A DNA stretch of 64,000 bases from Streptomyces halobius (lineage in GTDB: Bacteria > Actinomycetota > Actinomycetes > Streptomycetales > Streptomycetaceae): assembly GCF_023277745.1 (NCBI RefSeq), contig NZ_CP086322.1, positions 1,116,001-1,180,000 on the forward strand, given 5' to 3'. Shown piece by piece: positions 28,501 to 36,250 of this stretch. Position numbers and translations under genes: made by a program. The notes beneath the pieces are model-generated. The model ran no database searches, was not told the origin of the DNA, and saw nothing but the letters and a program-made list of their open reading frames with translations. Position 1 is the first letter of the stretch. Every line of letters begins with the position of its first letter.

Positions 28501-30143
28501 AAGACAAACGCCACCCGGCCGTGCTCCGTCGCCTCTGCGACCGCCCCGCCGCTCTCCCCGTGCGCCTCCTCGGCCTCTTCTCCCGGGAACACCGCCGCCA
28601 GCCGGTCGGCCGCCTCCCCCGGCCCGTCCGCGATCACTACCGCCCGGTGCCGGTGCGCGCCGCGTCGCATGGTCGCGGTGTAGGCGAGGTCGTAGAACCG
28701 ATCCGGCCCGGTCTGCGCCAGCCGCTCGGCCATGCGGGCCACCGCCTCGCGGAGCGCCTGCGGGGTACGCGCCGATACCAACACCGGCCGGGCTGCGCCC
28801 GTGGCCTCATCCGCTGTGCCCGCGCCGTCCGGTACCGCCGGGGCGGCGCTGACGATGACGTGGGCGTTGGCACCGCCGAAGCCAAAGGAGTTGACGCCCA
28901 CCACCGGGCGCGACGAGGCCGGTAGCGGCAGAGCGTTCGCCACCGGTGCCAGGTTCAGTCCGGCGAAATCGATGTCAGGATTGGCCGGCTGGGTGTGCAG
29001 CGAAGCCGGCGCGGTGCCGTGGCGCAGCACCAGCAGCGCCTTGAGCAGCCCGGCGATGCCGGAGGCGGGTTCCAGGTGGCCCAGGTTCGACTTCACCGAC
29101 CCGATCGGCAACACCCCCGCCCGCCGACGGGCCGCCAGCGCGCCCCCGATGGCGCGGCACTCGGACGGATCCCCGACCAGAGTGCCGGTGCCGTGCGCCT
29201 CCAGATACACCAACTCATCCGGCAGGATGCCTGTTTGGTCGTACAGCTCGCGCAACAGGTCTTCCTGAGCTTCGGGGTTGGGCAGGGAGACGCCGGCGGT
29301 GCGGCCGTCGTTGTTAGCGCCGCTGCCGAGGATCACCCCGTGCACCCGGTCACCGTCGACCTGCGCGTCCGCCAGCCTCTTGAGGACCACCAGCCCGCCG
29401 CCCTCGGCCCGTACAAAACCATCCGCCTCGGCGGAGAAAGCCGCGCACTTGCCCTGCTTCGAGAGCATGGACGCCTGCGAAAACCCCACATAGTGATACG
29501 GGCTGAGCAGCACGTTCGCACCCCCGGCCAGCGCCGTACGACTGGTCCCGTCCCACAGCGTGCGGCACGCGCGGTCCAGCGCCACCAGCGAGGACGAGCA
29601 GGCCGTATCGATCGCCATACTGGGGCCGCGCAGGTCCAGGCAGTGCGAGAGGCGATTCGCCGCCAGCGAGGACGCGGCCCCCGCCATGGTGTAGGCGTTC
29701 ACCGAGCGCAGCCTCATCATCTGCAGAGCACCGTACGAGGCGTCACTGATCCCGATGTAGACCGCGGTGTCCGAACCCGCCAGCGCTCGCGAGGCGATCG
29801 CAGCGTCGTCCAACGCCTCCACCGCCAGCTCCAGCAGCAGCCGGTGCTGGGGGTCCATCTGCACGGCCTCCTTCGGCGTAATACCGAAGTACTCGGCATC
29901 GAAGGAGGCGACATCGGACAGGAAACCGCCCGCAGCGGTGTAGCTCTTGCCAGCGCGCGGCATGCTCGTATCGATGAACCGGCTGGCGTCGAACCGTTCG
30001 GCGGGCGCTTCACCGACCAGGTCCCGGCCCTCTTCCAGCGCTTGCCACAACCCGTCCAAATCGCCGATGTCACCAGGCAATCGGCATGCGGCTCCCACAA
30101 TGGCGATCGGCTGGAACCGGCCAGGGACGTTGATGGCGCTCAT
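22593..30143 (-). CDS. Single-module highly reducing type I PKS (KS-AT-DH-cMT-ER-KR-ACP)
   Basis: A 2,516-aa iterative-type polyketide synthase. KS 8-430: Cys182 in DTACSSS, His317 in EAHGTGT, His356 in KSNLGH. AT about 545-850: Ser635 in GHSVGE with YAFHS at 734-738, a malonyl-type pattern. DH about 905-1175: His936 in MADHKLAGSVVVP and Asp1097 in LLDGALQ. C-methyltransferase about 1350-1570: LEVGAGTGG at 1396-1404. ER about 1790-2105: HGGAGGVG at 1931-1938. KR about 2125-2365: GGLSGFG, LDD motif (B-type), Tyr2278/Asn2282. ACP about 2405-2460: Ser2438 in YGIDSLM. All catalytic residues are present. There is no loading module, docking domain or thioesterase. This order is that of fungal HR-PKSs. 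The product is probably a reduced, C-methylated chain. AGGAAA precedes the ATG. Confidence 0.93.
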   Translation of the reverse strand: MSAINVPGRFQPIAIVGAACRLPGDIGDLDGLWQALEEGRDLVGEAPAERFDASRFIDTSMPRAGKSYTAAGGFLSDVASFDAEYFGITPKEAVQMDPQHRLLLELAVEALDDAAIASRALAGSDTAVYIGISDASYGALQMMRLRSVNAYTMAGAASSLAANRLSHCLDLRGPSMAIDTACSSSLVALDRACRTLWDGTSRTALAGGANVLLSPYHYVGFSQASMLSKQGKCAAFSAEADGFVRAEGGGLVVLKRLADAQVDGDRVHGVILGSGANNDGRTAGVSLPNPEAQEDLLRELYDQTGILPDELVYLEAHGTGTLVGDPSECRAIGGALAARRRAGVLPIGSVKSNLGHLEPASGIAGLLKALLVLRHGTAPASLHTQPANPDIDFAGLNLAPVANALPLPASSRPVVGVNSFGFGGANAHVIVSAAPAVPDGAGTADEATGAARPVLVSARTPQALREAVARMAERLAQTGPDRFYDLAYTATMRRGAHRHRAVVIADGPGEAADRLAAVFPGEEAEEAHGESGGAVAEATEHGRVAFVFSGNGSQWAGMGADLVDGDGPFSAALAAVDAALLPHLGWSVAEKLGTVTQAELAATEVAQPLLFAVQVAVAAVLRERGITPSAVLGHSVGEVAAAHVAGALSLAQAARVIAERSRAQAGTAGCGRMAALALPQAKAAEVLAGYPELAVAAVNSDRDVTISGPEPQLLCLAAEMRAQDTACTVLELNYAFHSAAMDSLREPLLRALDGLAPSPTRVPLYSTVTGQRIDGTELDAAYWWRNEREPVQFASAVDATVEHGVDIFVEVGPHPVLRPYLRRATGRTRARTLAVVPTLRRATDGGPALHEAVEATMAAGADIDWTGYFPRPGRVVDLPAYPWQRERHWNGTPHDWVRSSGDGQVEHPLLGERMPGPHPVWHGAVEPALVPWMADHKLAGSVVVPAAAYLEMVLAAGERALGTAVSVDRMDISSPLTVPWAEASSVHTQLALNPDDGVVTISSTDEGARDPRPHVRARVRQRIGSAPGPVDLTGPRARCTRHIAAADQYTALAQRGLMYGPMFQVLTELHVGSGEVLAAYQQTDTRQQFTADPRLLDGALQAGAPLVEGITADGDAYLPSAFEAVRVWRAPAAKGFVHVRERSCAPAEVCWDITVTDEDGTVTVELEGCRLRRFTSPVHAPVTRHHTVLRAAPHTDTPAAPSPLPASRQIVDACEEWIGELRRAWRPLRGAEVVEWAQEALATFFAGAVADLLPDPAEPFTVAELTAAGVLEKHIPLLELELPVLERHGFVTRTAPGHWKLTSAERPSPDTLNTGLSEFPAFGNEVALGARNGAQIMPLLRGECDPLETLTGEGAGYILELFYDTAPFCRFHNRIAQALVGEMARRWPADRPLRVLEVGAGTGGLASALLPVLPADRTTYLYTDLSAFFLSPAQQRFARYDFVQYRTFDLDVDPQEQDLAEGGFDLVVAANALHTCKDLTATLERIAALLAPGGRLLSFETHNPAMLLPWFWAVDGFWHHHTDRELRPRSGLLPREEWPPLLERCGFTDIVQTGDDCASDLTSASVVLATAPQRPRALPPAPPAGPESAAFVIVTEKPAEEPLADSVAELLAAGGRHTVRLVQADEDVQEWQRGIGKTVEELHLVLILADSAPSDVGELTEHTAQRATVLRSLAQAHEGRLPHRRTSLWLVTRPSGALPAPERAQAPADAAAWGIARTLDNEYPDLAVRRISFHRSDEPSADAYRLACELLAPSDEDEILLTRGGRFVPREMPLPATPARAADHYALDVHSPGLSYTLGWKAAEPREPGAGEITVAVRAAALNYRDIMYVTGLLPAEASEGTPAATPGLECTGIVTAVGPGVSTPAVGDRVFGLAPAALASHVTTPAQGLQHIPDGMSFEAAATLPVAFTTVHYSLEHLTRLRPRETVLVHGGAGGVGLATLQFARTRGAHIIATAGNETKRDLLRSLGAQQVLDSRSLDFASEVKPLTGGHGVDVVVNSLAGEAIGRSLELLRPGGRFIELGKRDIYENKPLSLAPFRNDLAFFGVDLLSLTHRPDEALALVEEVGERVRSGAYRPLPHTVYPAARVREAFELMQHSRHIGKVVVAFDPLDEPVTVAADPARPTLDPQGTYLITGGLSGFGAATAHWLADRGARHLVLVSRRGAAAPEAPSLLDALTRRGVHATAQATDCTDMEAMRTLLDGIDAKGHPLRGVVHCAMHLDDAPLSELSEERFAAVLAPKAGGALVLDQLTRDRRLDLFLLISSSAAYAGNVHQAPYVAGNLFVEALVRQRRAAGLPAQAIAWGALGETGYVIRNDLTAQLSALGLEPLSLRDAFATLDDLLTRDTPVTGAGRYNWGRTRDLLPTLNAPRHSLLLPSSSETRGRSREEILAALAALPPEQARAAVQDAITQLLAKVMQMDPDTLDPHRRLDEYGIDSLMAAELLTSMRHQFDVDIPPMELLRSGRTIDGLTTLLHLHLGLNDGQASAATEPTAAAADPSTQPSATPAHPAPHPQR

Positions 30144-30171
30144 ATGCGTTTCCTTACGTGGTGCCGGGGGT

Positions 30172-30417
30172 CTACAGAGCGGGAAACCAGCGGCTCTGAA
30201 GGCTCCGCCACTCCTCCCATGTCAAAGGCGTGCCCTCGGAGACGGAGACTTGCATGGCTCGGCACCACCGCTGCCCAGGGGTGCCGACAGTGCAATGCGC
30301 GTCGTGACCAGCGGTCCCACCGCCGCAACCGTGGCAGCTCAGGCGGCAGGCCCCTGGTTTCCAGCGGGAGTTGTACGCGCGCAGGAACGAAAACTGGCGG
30401 AGCATCAATGCGCTCAA
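30172..30417 (-). CDS. Possible small Cys-rich protein upstream of the PKS
   Basis: An 81-aa frame on the same strand as the PKS, ending 28 bp before its ATG. The middle is Cys/Gly-rich (CRLSCHGCGGGT, later HCTVG and RWC). The last 20 residues read naturally (LTWEEWRSLQSRWFPAL). If real it would be the first gene of the PKS operon. No family recognised and no clear ribosome site. Confidence 0.35.
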   Translation of the reverse strand: MSALMLRQFSFLRAYNSRWKPGACRLSCHGCGGGTAGHDAHCTVGTPGQRWCRAMQVSVSEGTPLTWEEWRSLQSRWFPAL

Positions 30418-30727
30418 GGACTTTTCGGGCCGGAGTGACCAGGTGCGACAAAAGGGCCTATGTATCTCAGGGCTCCGTCACCCTCCGCAACGGTGCGTCT
30501 GTGGCTGCGAGCGTGACTCACCGGACACGCGTTAGTGTTCTCTGTCAGGACGTCAGTCGCCAGCGAGACGGCTTACGCTCGCGTGGTCCAGGCCCTGCAC
30601 GAGGAAGCCTGTCCTTCCGTAAGCCCAGACAGCTCCCGAGAACGACCAGAGAGTCTCTGACTCAGGTCAGTAGATCTCCATCATTCTTTGCAGCGTCCGA
30701 GTCGCGGCGAGGTGTGTGTCGCACCTA
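30418..30727. other. Gap upstream of the PKS region, no gene seen
   Basis: About 310 bases. This is the likely promoter region for the PKS/P450 transcript. No specific operator or consensus promoter could be pointed out by eye. Confidence 0.4.
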
Positions 30728-31178
30728 TCAGGTACATGTGAGTGTGAAGGGCGGGATGTTGCGGCTGTCGACGGTCATGCTGCACCCGTGGGTTCCGCCC
30801 GGGGAGGTTGTGCTCGTCCCGCTGCCGCTTCCGGTGATGACCGGGGGCGGGCCGGCGCTGATGGATCCGGAGCCGGAGGTGGTGAACGAGCCGGTGAACG
30901 GACCGGCGGCGCCGCTACCGGAGCAGGTGCCGTTACCTGACAGCGTGGTGCCGAACAGGCCGAAGGTCCCGGTACACGAGCCGCTGCCGACGCCCTCAAT
31001 GGTGATCACACCGCTGGGCACGTGAGCTGCCATCGGGATTCTGGTTGCAGCCCTGGACACTGAGAGCCGGTGCGCTCACTGGGTTGGCTGAGGCTGCCGG
31101 AGCAAAGGCCAGCGCGGTTGCGAAAGCGGTGGTCACCAGGATCGATGGAAGCGCGACCAAGTTTCGTATCCGCCGCAT
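30728..31178 (-). pseudogene. Frameshifted small secreted protein
   Basis: The first frame starts at ATG 31178 behind GAGGAG and encodes a clear signal peptide (basic MRRIRN, hydrophobic core, ASA-N cleavage-like site near residue 32) and about 15 mature residues. It then runs into a stop. The second frame, overlapping it, carries a Gly/Ser/Thr-rich mature domain (GSCTGTFGLFGTTLSGNGTC) down to 30728. A single indel between about 31020 and 31060 would join the two into a protein of about 150 aa. It may be a decayed gene or a base-calling error. Confidence 0.6.
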
Positions 31179-31556
31179 GACGACTCCTCTAGATCGGTGA
31201 ATTTCCCGCTACAAAGATTGTGAGCAGGTTGCCGGTCTCTGGCCAGATGAATGGACGGGGCGCAAAGAAGTGCGGACCAGGCTTACAGCAGTTCCCGCGC
31301 CCTTAGATCGAGCAGCCATCACGGACTTGGCCTATCGTACTGTTCAGATAATAATTTCTGAGTATCCTCGTGACATGCCGCGTGCTGGGTGGGTGAAGCC
31401 ATCGCCTGATGCGCGGTTGCCGGATTCGGTGTCGGTGGGGCTGCTGACGCGGTCGAGGCGTGAGCACGTCGCACAGACGAGGGAGGGGCCCGCACCGATT
31501 CAACCTGCCATGGTCGAGAATCTCCCGTCAGCGTGCGAGATCTACGACGGGTACCG
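31179..31556. other. Gap, promoter region and AT-richer DNA
   Basis: About 380 bases. A plus-strand frame is open from 31270, but it lacks a ribosome site and looks non-coding. The part around 31340-31370 is AT-rich and could hold a promoter. Confidence 0.35.
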
Positions 31557-31798
31557 TCATGTGGTTTCCGAGGCGTGCAGCAACCAGATCATGAACCGGC
31601 GATGAGCGGCCGATTTCGATATCCCGAAGCACGGCGGCAAAGCTCGCCAGGCGCAGCCGCTGCCCAGCAGGTAGGCGATCGCTGCGAATGCCGTCTCATC
31701 AGGCATGTCCTGTGTCCCGCCGCCCGTGGCCACACCTTCGACGACGGGATCAACGGCTTCGTGATCTCCCACAATTCAACTCCACGTATCCCGCCCAT
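31557..31798 (-). pseudogene. IS5/IS402-type transposase fragment, frameshifted
   Basis: The N-terminal domain found in many IS5-group transposases (DUF4096 type) is visible in two frames. GVELWEITKPLIPSSKV is followed one frame over by GGTQDMPDETAFAAIAYLLGSGCAWRALPPCFG and ISKSAAHRRFMIW. The catalytic part is absent. It is both frameshifted and truncated, so inactive. Confidence 0.75.
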
Positions 31799-32183
31799 AT
31801 ACGGATCATCGTCCGCCTCACCACATAAGGCACGGTCAAGTGGCCAGTGTGGCTGAGCAATAGAACAGTTCTCCTTTCGGGGCCCTCCGGCCTCAACTCT
31901 CACCTTTTTAGGTTCCCGTAACGCTGGATTCTTTTGTTAAATTCCAGCAGTTCCTTACCAGTTGAGGGGAATTCGAAAAGAAGTTCTACATGTTTTCCCT
32001 GTGTTAAAAGGTCCATGTCTGATATTAGACTGGACGGCGTCGCTCTTGCCGTCGCTCTGTCGCGGCGGCGATTGACGGCTGTGAGGTGTGTGAACCCATG
32101 TTTCTCATTCACCTCTCATTCCTCGAATCCATCAGGGCGGGTTCGGGGGGTTTTGCCACTGTCAGTGATACCGGGAGGGTGGT
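31799..32183. other. Gap upstream of the secreted-protein gene
   Basis: About 385 bases, markedly AT-richer than the average (31915-32030). A 70-codon reverse frame is open but is not convincing. From about 32105 the DNA matches the region upstream of the decayed relative at 15429 (CTCATTCCTCGA followed by CAGGGCGGGTTCG), suggesting a conserved promoter or leader. Confidence 0.45.
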
Positions 32184-32813
32184 ATGTCAGCCGAAGAAAA
32201 GGACCACAGCGGCGTGGTGGAAAACGCCGCCGAGACGAGGGGCTCCGCACGCGGATGGCGGCGTCGCTTCACCTACGCAGGCATCTATGGACTGTTCGCA
32301 GCTTTGGCCGGTACCGCGGTCCTGGCCGCAGGTGCCCCGGCCGCGTCGTCGCAGTCGTCACACGGCACATCGGTCGTCTCCATCAGGTGCGTCAATGGCA
32401 TGGGGAGCGTCGCGGTCACCCAGGACGCGCACGAGCCGGGTAAGCCCGTCAAGTATCGCGGGACCGGAAACTGTGAGGTTTCCGGCACGGAGAACGGCAA
32501 GGCCAAAGGTGTCGTCACGTTCACCATCGACCGGAACAACTGCGCCAACGCGACAACCCAGGTCACCGGGACGATCAAGTGGCCGTCCGGGCAGACCAGC
32601 ACGGTAGAGCTCACGGTGGAGTGGGTGGCCACGGCCGACCGCGGCATCACGGGCGGCATCACCGAGGGTTCCATCACCAGTGGTGCCTACGCTGGAGCCG
32701 TGTTGGACGGAATCGGGACAGCGCTCGAAGAGGTCCAGGCCAACTGTGTGGAACAAGGGACCTTCGACGGTGCCAGCGGTACAGGCTCGGGATCGGCCAC
32801 CGGGGCCTCCTGA
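32184..32813 (+). CDS. Small exported beta-rich protein
   Basis: A 209-aa predicted exported protein. A long charged N-region (about 33 residues) precedes a hydrophobic core (GIYGLFAALAGTAVLAAG) and an APAASSQ cleavage-like site near residue 55. The mature part alternates Thr/Val/Gly in short beta-strand patterns (TTQVTGTIKWPSGQTSTVEL) and has four Cys that could form disulphides. The same core pattern recurs in the protein at 35189-35710, and a decayed copy lies at 15429. Start ATG follows GGGAGG. The function is unknown; this type of secreted protein is frequent in Streptomyces. Confidence 0.7.
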   Translation: MSAEEKDHSGVVENAAETRGSARGWRRRFTYAGIYGLFAALAGTAVLAAGAPAASSQSSHGTSVVSIRCVNGMGSVAVTQDAHEPGKPVKYRGTGNCEVSGTENGKAKGVVTFTIDRNNCANATTQVTGTIKWPSGQTSTVELTVEWVATADRGITGGITEGSITSGAYAGAVLDGIGTALEEVQANCVEQGTFDGASGTGSGSATGAS

Positions 32814-32831
32814 TCCGCCGCCATGGGGCGT

Positions 32832-32863
32832 GTGCCGGGCGCCGGCGAGCCGACGCCCGGCAC
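32832..32863 (+). terminator. Hairpin terminator
   Basis: Perfect 10-bp stem GTGCCGGGCG / CGCCCGGCAC with a 12-base loop, 18 bases after the stop of the exported-protein gene. Confidence 0.7.
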
Positions 32864-33149
32864 CGCCGGCACACGCTTCGGTGCCCAGCGACGCAAACCG
32901 GCTGGTGAGGTCAGCAGCGACGTCTTCCTCAAAGAAGGTCTGCCATGCCTGAGGACAGCAGCGTGCGTGCGGCCGACCCAGGGCTGGAGCGGTGCTCTCG
33001 TTCTGCTGCTCGTTGACCGGGCCAGGGCTGGATCCGCTCACGGTCTCTGTGACGTTTCTCAGGGGACGGCCAAAGAGGCCGCCGGCGAACGGCCGTCGCG
33101 TGGCACGCGCTGCAGTGGCCCTGAGCGGGACTGGACGGCAGGCGCCTGT

Positions 33150-33909
33150 TGCCGGCCCGTGGCTGGATGACACGGCGGTCGTGGCCATACGGGCGGTCAC
33201 AGCGGATGATGTGGTGATGGACGCACGGATTCGGGCGGCCTTGCTCGAAGCACTCGCCGACGGGCGACCGATACCGCCTGATGCCTGCAGCCCTGCTGCC
33301 CAGGTCCATGGCCGTGGAACGCGAGCGACTGGAAATCGGCTACAGCGGCATCGGCGCGCTGCGCAAGCAGCACAACGGTTCCTGCCAGATCGTGCTGTCG
33401 CCGGACGACGTCCATCACGTGGATGTGGAGTTCCACCCCGACAAACGTCCAGGTTCCTATAGGGAGTTGGACGGCCTGGGCCGGGGGGGTACGCGTTCGC
33501 CCGTTGCGCCGTGCGCGGCACGATCACTCCTCCGAGAGTGGAGCGGTCAGCGTGGACGGCGGCGGTGTGTACGAGCGGGCGGTCACCGACCGCCGGTCGC
33601 AGACGCGTATCGGCCGTGGCCCCCACAGACACGGGCTGGAGCCGACTGGTCGTTCAGCTAGACAACAGCTGGGAGACGGTCGTCCGGCATGTGGAGCACT
33701 CGGACATGCGATCCCGCCAGGTGGTGGCACGGCAGACCGCTGCGGTTGCCGCGCCCCGAGGGCACGACGGCCGATGTCGAGGTGGGGTTGACTACCGCGG
33801 CGCCGTGGACCTCGAGGTCCAGCCACAACCACAGGGCCCGTACCGGGCGCTGACCGCGCCCGGCACGGGCCCTGTGAACGAACTCCTCGTCAACTGTCGA
33901 GGCTCATAG
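33150..33909 (+). pseudogene. Decayed gene, family unknown
   Basis: Protein-like sequence appears in successive plus-strand frames: DDTAVVAIRAVTADDVV near 33168, then SMAVERERLEIGYSGIGALR from about 33308 and SPDDVHHVDVEFHPDKRPG, then GWSRLVVQLDNSWETVVRHV near 33635-33700. One switch falls at a run of seven G (33483-33489), a classic slippage site. At least two frameshifts are needed, and no ribosome site is evident. I cannot name the family. Confidence 0.4.
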
Positions 33910-33940
33910 CGTTGTCCTCCCTCATCATGCGGGGTGCACT

Positions 33941-34555
33941 GTGCGACGGAAGCCATCAGCCACAACCGAATCGATATCACCGGGCAATCCGGCGGTAGCG
34001 CCCCACCCCGCGTGGACACCCCGTTCCTCGGCGGATCCCCCCGCTGCCCAGCCGGTGCCGGCACCGCCCCGCCATGTCGCCATCATCATGGACGGCAACG
34101 GCCGCTGGGCCACCTCCCGCGGGCTGCCCCGCACAGCGGGCCACACCGTCGGGGAACGGGCTTTGGCGGATGTGGTCGAGGGCGCCACTGAGATCGGCAT
34201 CCGCTACTTGACGGTATTCGCGTTCTCCACCGAGAACTGGAACCGCCCGCCGGCGGAAGTCCGCTTCCTCATGACGTTCATTCGGCGCATGCTGCGCCCG
34301 CGCCGGGACGCACTGCACGCCCAAGGAGTGCGGATTCGTTGGCTGGGGCGCATTTCCGAGTTGCCCCCTGAGCTGGTCACCGAAATTGAGGCAGCGGAGC
34401 GGCTGACCGCCGGCAATACCGGACTCACCCTCGCTGTGTGCATCAACTACGGGGGGCGCTCGGAGCTGGTGGACGCGGCGCGCCGCATCGCCGAAGCCGC
34501 CGCTGCCAGGAGCCTCGACTGGACATGCCGCGCTGATCGACGCAGCTGCCCATGA
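33941..34555 (+). pseudogene. Truncated cis-prenyltransferase (UppS-like)
   Basis: An isoprenyl-diphosphate synthase of the cis type, the enzyme family that builds undecaprenyl-type lipid carriers. The catalytic block HVAIIMDGNGRWA (Asp51) is intact, as are the substrate region FAFSTENWNRPP and INYGGRSEL near residue 168. Family members are about 230-260 aa and end with the essential RTSGE-x-R-x-SNFL block. Here the match ends near residue 190 and the frame stops after unrelated residues. Just beyond, in another frame, is the tail of a different protein (AALDAYLEGSGFSRPVG, stop about 34634), so a deletion seems to have fused two genes. GTG start, weak ribosome site. Likely inactive. Confidence 0.75.
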
Positions 34556-34802
34556 CGCTGGCCGGTTCGACGCGGCGCTGGACGCGTACCTGGAGGGTTC
34601 CGGGTTCTCCCGGCCCGTCGGCATCGCCATCTGATCCACCTCTCCCACCGGCCCCGCCTGCTGCCACGCTGTCGGGCGGGGCCGGCCCATGCCTGGAGCA
34701 TCTTGTGACGGACACGACCGCTGCACGCGTCGTGCGGCTGACCGAAGACCAGCACGCCTGGCTCACCTCCCCCCTCCCCTCCGGCTGTATCGCGACCCTC
34801 CG

Positions 34803-34905
34803 CACCAGGTGATCAACAAGGGTGTCCCGCAGGAGGTCGTCCGCCGGATCCTTGACCACACCTCGGCCCAGATGACCGCCACTACGCCTCACCCATGTCC
34901 GCCCG
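34803..34905 (+). pseudogene. Tyrosine-recombinase C-terminal scar
   Basis: About 30 codons match the end of a tyrosine integrase: VINKGVPQEVVRRILDHTSA corresponds to the G-x-x-x-x-x-V-x-x-LxHxS box, where the His/Trp catalytic position lies. The following MTA-HYA-type end is shifted by one base. The rest of the integrase is absent. It hints that an integrative element once ended here. Confidence 0.55.
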
Positions 34906-35188
34906 TAACGAAGAAGACGTCACGTCCCACCCCATGGCCTCCCCTGTAACTCACCTATGTCTTTCGCTATTTGGCATGAAATCGGCAGGACAGGCGTTGG
35001 AGATGTCGCGCCTAGCCCTCATGGGTGGGGAGGCACACTAACCACACCCCAAGGCACAAGAAACTGCGACCAGCCATCTGGCGATCCCCACGCAATGGCC
35101 CTGTGGTCACGTCCGTGACCACAGAGCCGCGTTCGGTTTCAGGTGCGGTGTTCCTGAGGATTCCAGAGTTTGCTGAACTTGGTTCGGT

Positions 35189-35710
35189 TCAGGCCGGTGT
35201 CGTGCTCATGGTGCCAGTACCAGCGATAGACTTCACGCCGTTCGGCTGGGTGCACTCGGTCGGATCCGCTCCAGCCCCGAATACCCCGCGAAATGTCTCC
35301 CCCTTGAATTCACCGGACTTGACGGTTCCTTCCATGAGGACTCCGCCGGTCACGTTCCTGAGGGTCCATTCCACCGTGGATTTCGACTTGTTGTTCCAGA
35401 AGATGGTGCCTGTGCCCTTGATCTCGCCGGTGGTACAGCTGAAGCGACCTGATCCCTGGCCTTCCATCCGGCCGGAAGTGATGGCCGGGTTGGAGGTGGT
35501 ACAAGAGATGCTGGTGATAGTGACCTTCAGCGACTGGTTGTCCATGTCCAGGGCATCGATACCCGGCGTGAAGGTCCCGTTGAGGGCCGAACCGTTGCAG
35601 GTGCTCGCGGCATGGGCCGGTGCGGCGGTAACCAGCATCGACAACGCGCCGAGCAGCAAGGTGAGAATGGTCAGGAGTGCTGTACGAGGGCGTAGTCGCG
35701 ATCGTGCCAT
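35189..35710 (-). CDS. Small exported protein, relative of 32184
   Basis: A 173-aa exported protein. A signal peptide (MARSRLRPRTALLTILTLLLGALSML truncated here to its hydrophobic core, with APAHAAS cleavage near residue 34) is followed by a Thr/Gly/Ser-rich mature domain with four or five Cys. The segment GTGTIFWNNKSKSTVEW, then an EGTVKSGEFKG repeat, parallels GTIKWPSGQTSTVEL and EGSITSGAYAG in the protein at 32184, so I treat them as one family. A strong AAGGAGG lies before the ATG. The function is unknown. Confidence 0.7.
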   Translation of the reverse strand: MARSRLRPRTALLTILTLLLGALSMLVTAAPAHAASTCNGSALNGTFTPGIDALDMDNQSLKVTITSISCTTSNPAITSGRMEGQGSGRFSCTTGEIKGTGTIFWNNKSKSTVEWTLRNVTGGVLMEGTVKSGEFKGETFRGVFGAGADPTECTQPNGVKSIAGTGTMSTTPA

Positions 35711-35969
35711 CTTGGCCTCCTTACGGGGCGAGCGCAGACATCGGCGATGCCTGCCAACCCGTCACTTCATAAAGACACATGATCCGGTGTACCGTCAACG
35801 GTCGGCCGAATATTGCTGGCGAGGCCAATTTAAAACAGGGCGGCATTACTCCTTTCGCACCTTCGATATCCGATTGAATGAACGCACAGCGGAAATTAAT
35901 TCGAATATCCGTCGCTCGTGTCAGCCACACGGTGGCACCGGCGACGGCCAACTACAGTAGTCACAGTCG

Positions 35970-36147
35970 TTACGGGATTGTGGTGCGGCGGGCAGATGCG
36001 CCGGTCACGGTCAAGCAGGTCTGCGGTGAGCTGGGAATCTCCTTGGAGCCGGCCCGCTCGGAGGCGATGCGTTCGAAGCTGAACCGGCTCGCCGAGCAGG
36101 GCTGGCTGCGCAAGCTGGCCGACGGGAAGTTCACCACCACGCGGTGA
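35970..36147 (+). pseudogene. wHTH gene fragment of IS5-like element, copy B
   Basis: Only the C-terminal winged-helix part survives (VTVKQVCGELGISLEPAR ... WLRKLADGKFTTTR), matching the end of the gene at 9198-9653. The coiled-coil N-terminus is missing and the frame extends upstream into unrelated DNA. The spacer to the transposase also resembles copy A (GTAAC, GAGTTG and GTCTACCAGT landmarks). Confidence 0.65.
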
Positions 36148-36250
36148 GCACACTTCGGCAGCAACGGCATGCGGCCCCGACCGTAACGTGCGTGCTCCCG
36201 ACGGGAGTTGATAGTGCACGTCAAACAGAACCAGCTCCGCCGGGGGAACT

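Noticed and set aside
28995..31025. A 676-codon plus-strand frame
   Set aside because: Mostly antisense to the KS-encoding part of the PKS and then runs through gap DNA and the frameshifted secreted gene; no family signal.
31900..32112. A 70-codon minus-strand frame with AT-rich codons
   Set aside because: It lies in the conserved upstream region of the secreted-protein gene and has no ribosome site; more likely promoter DNA.
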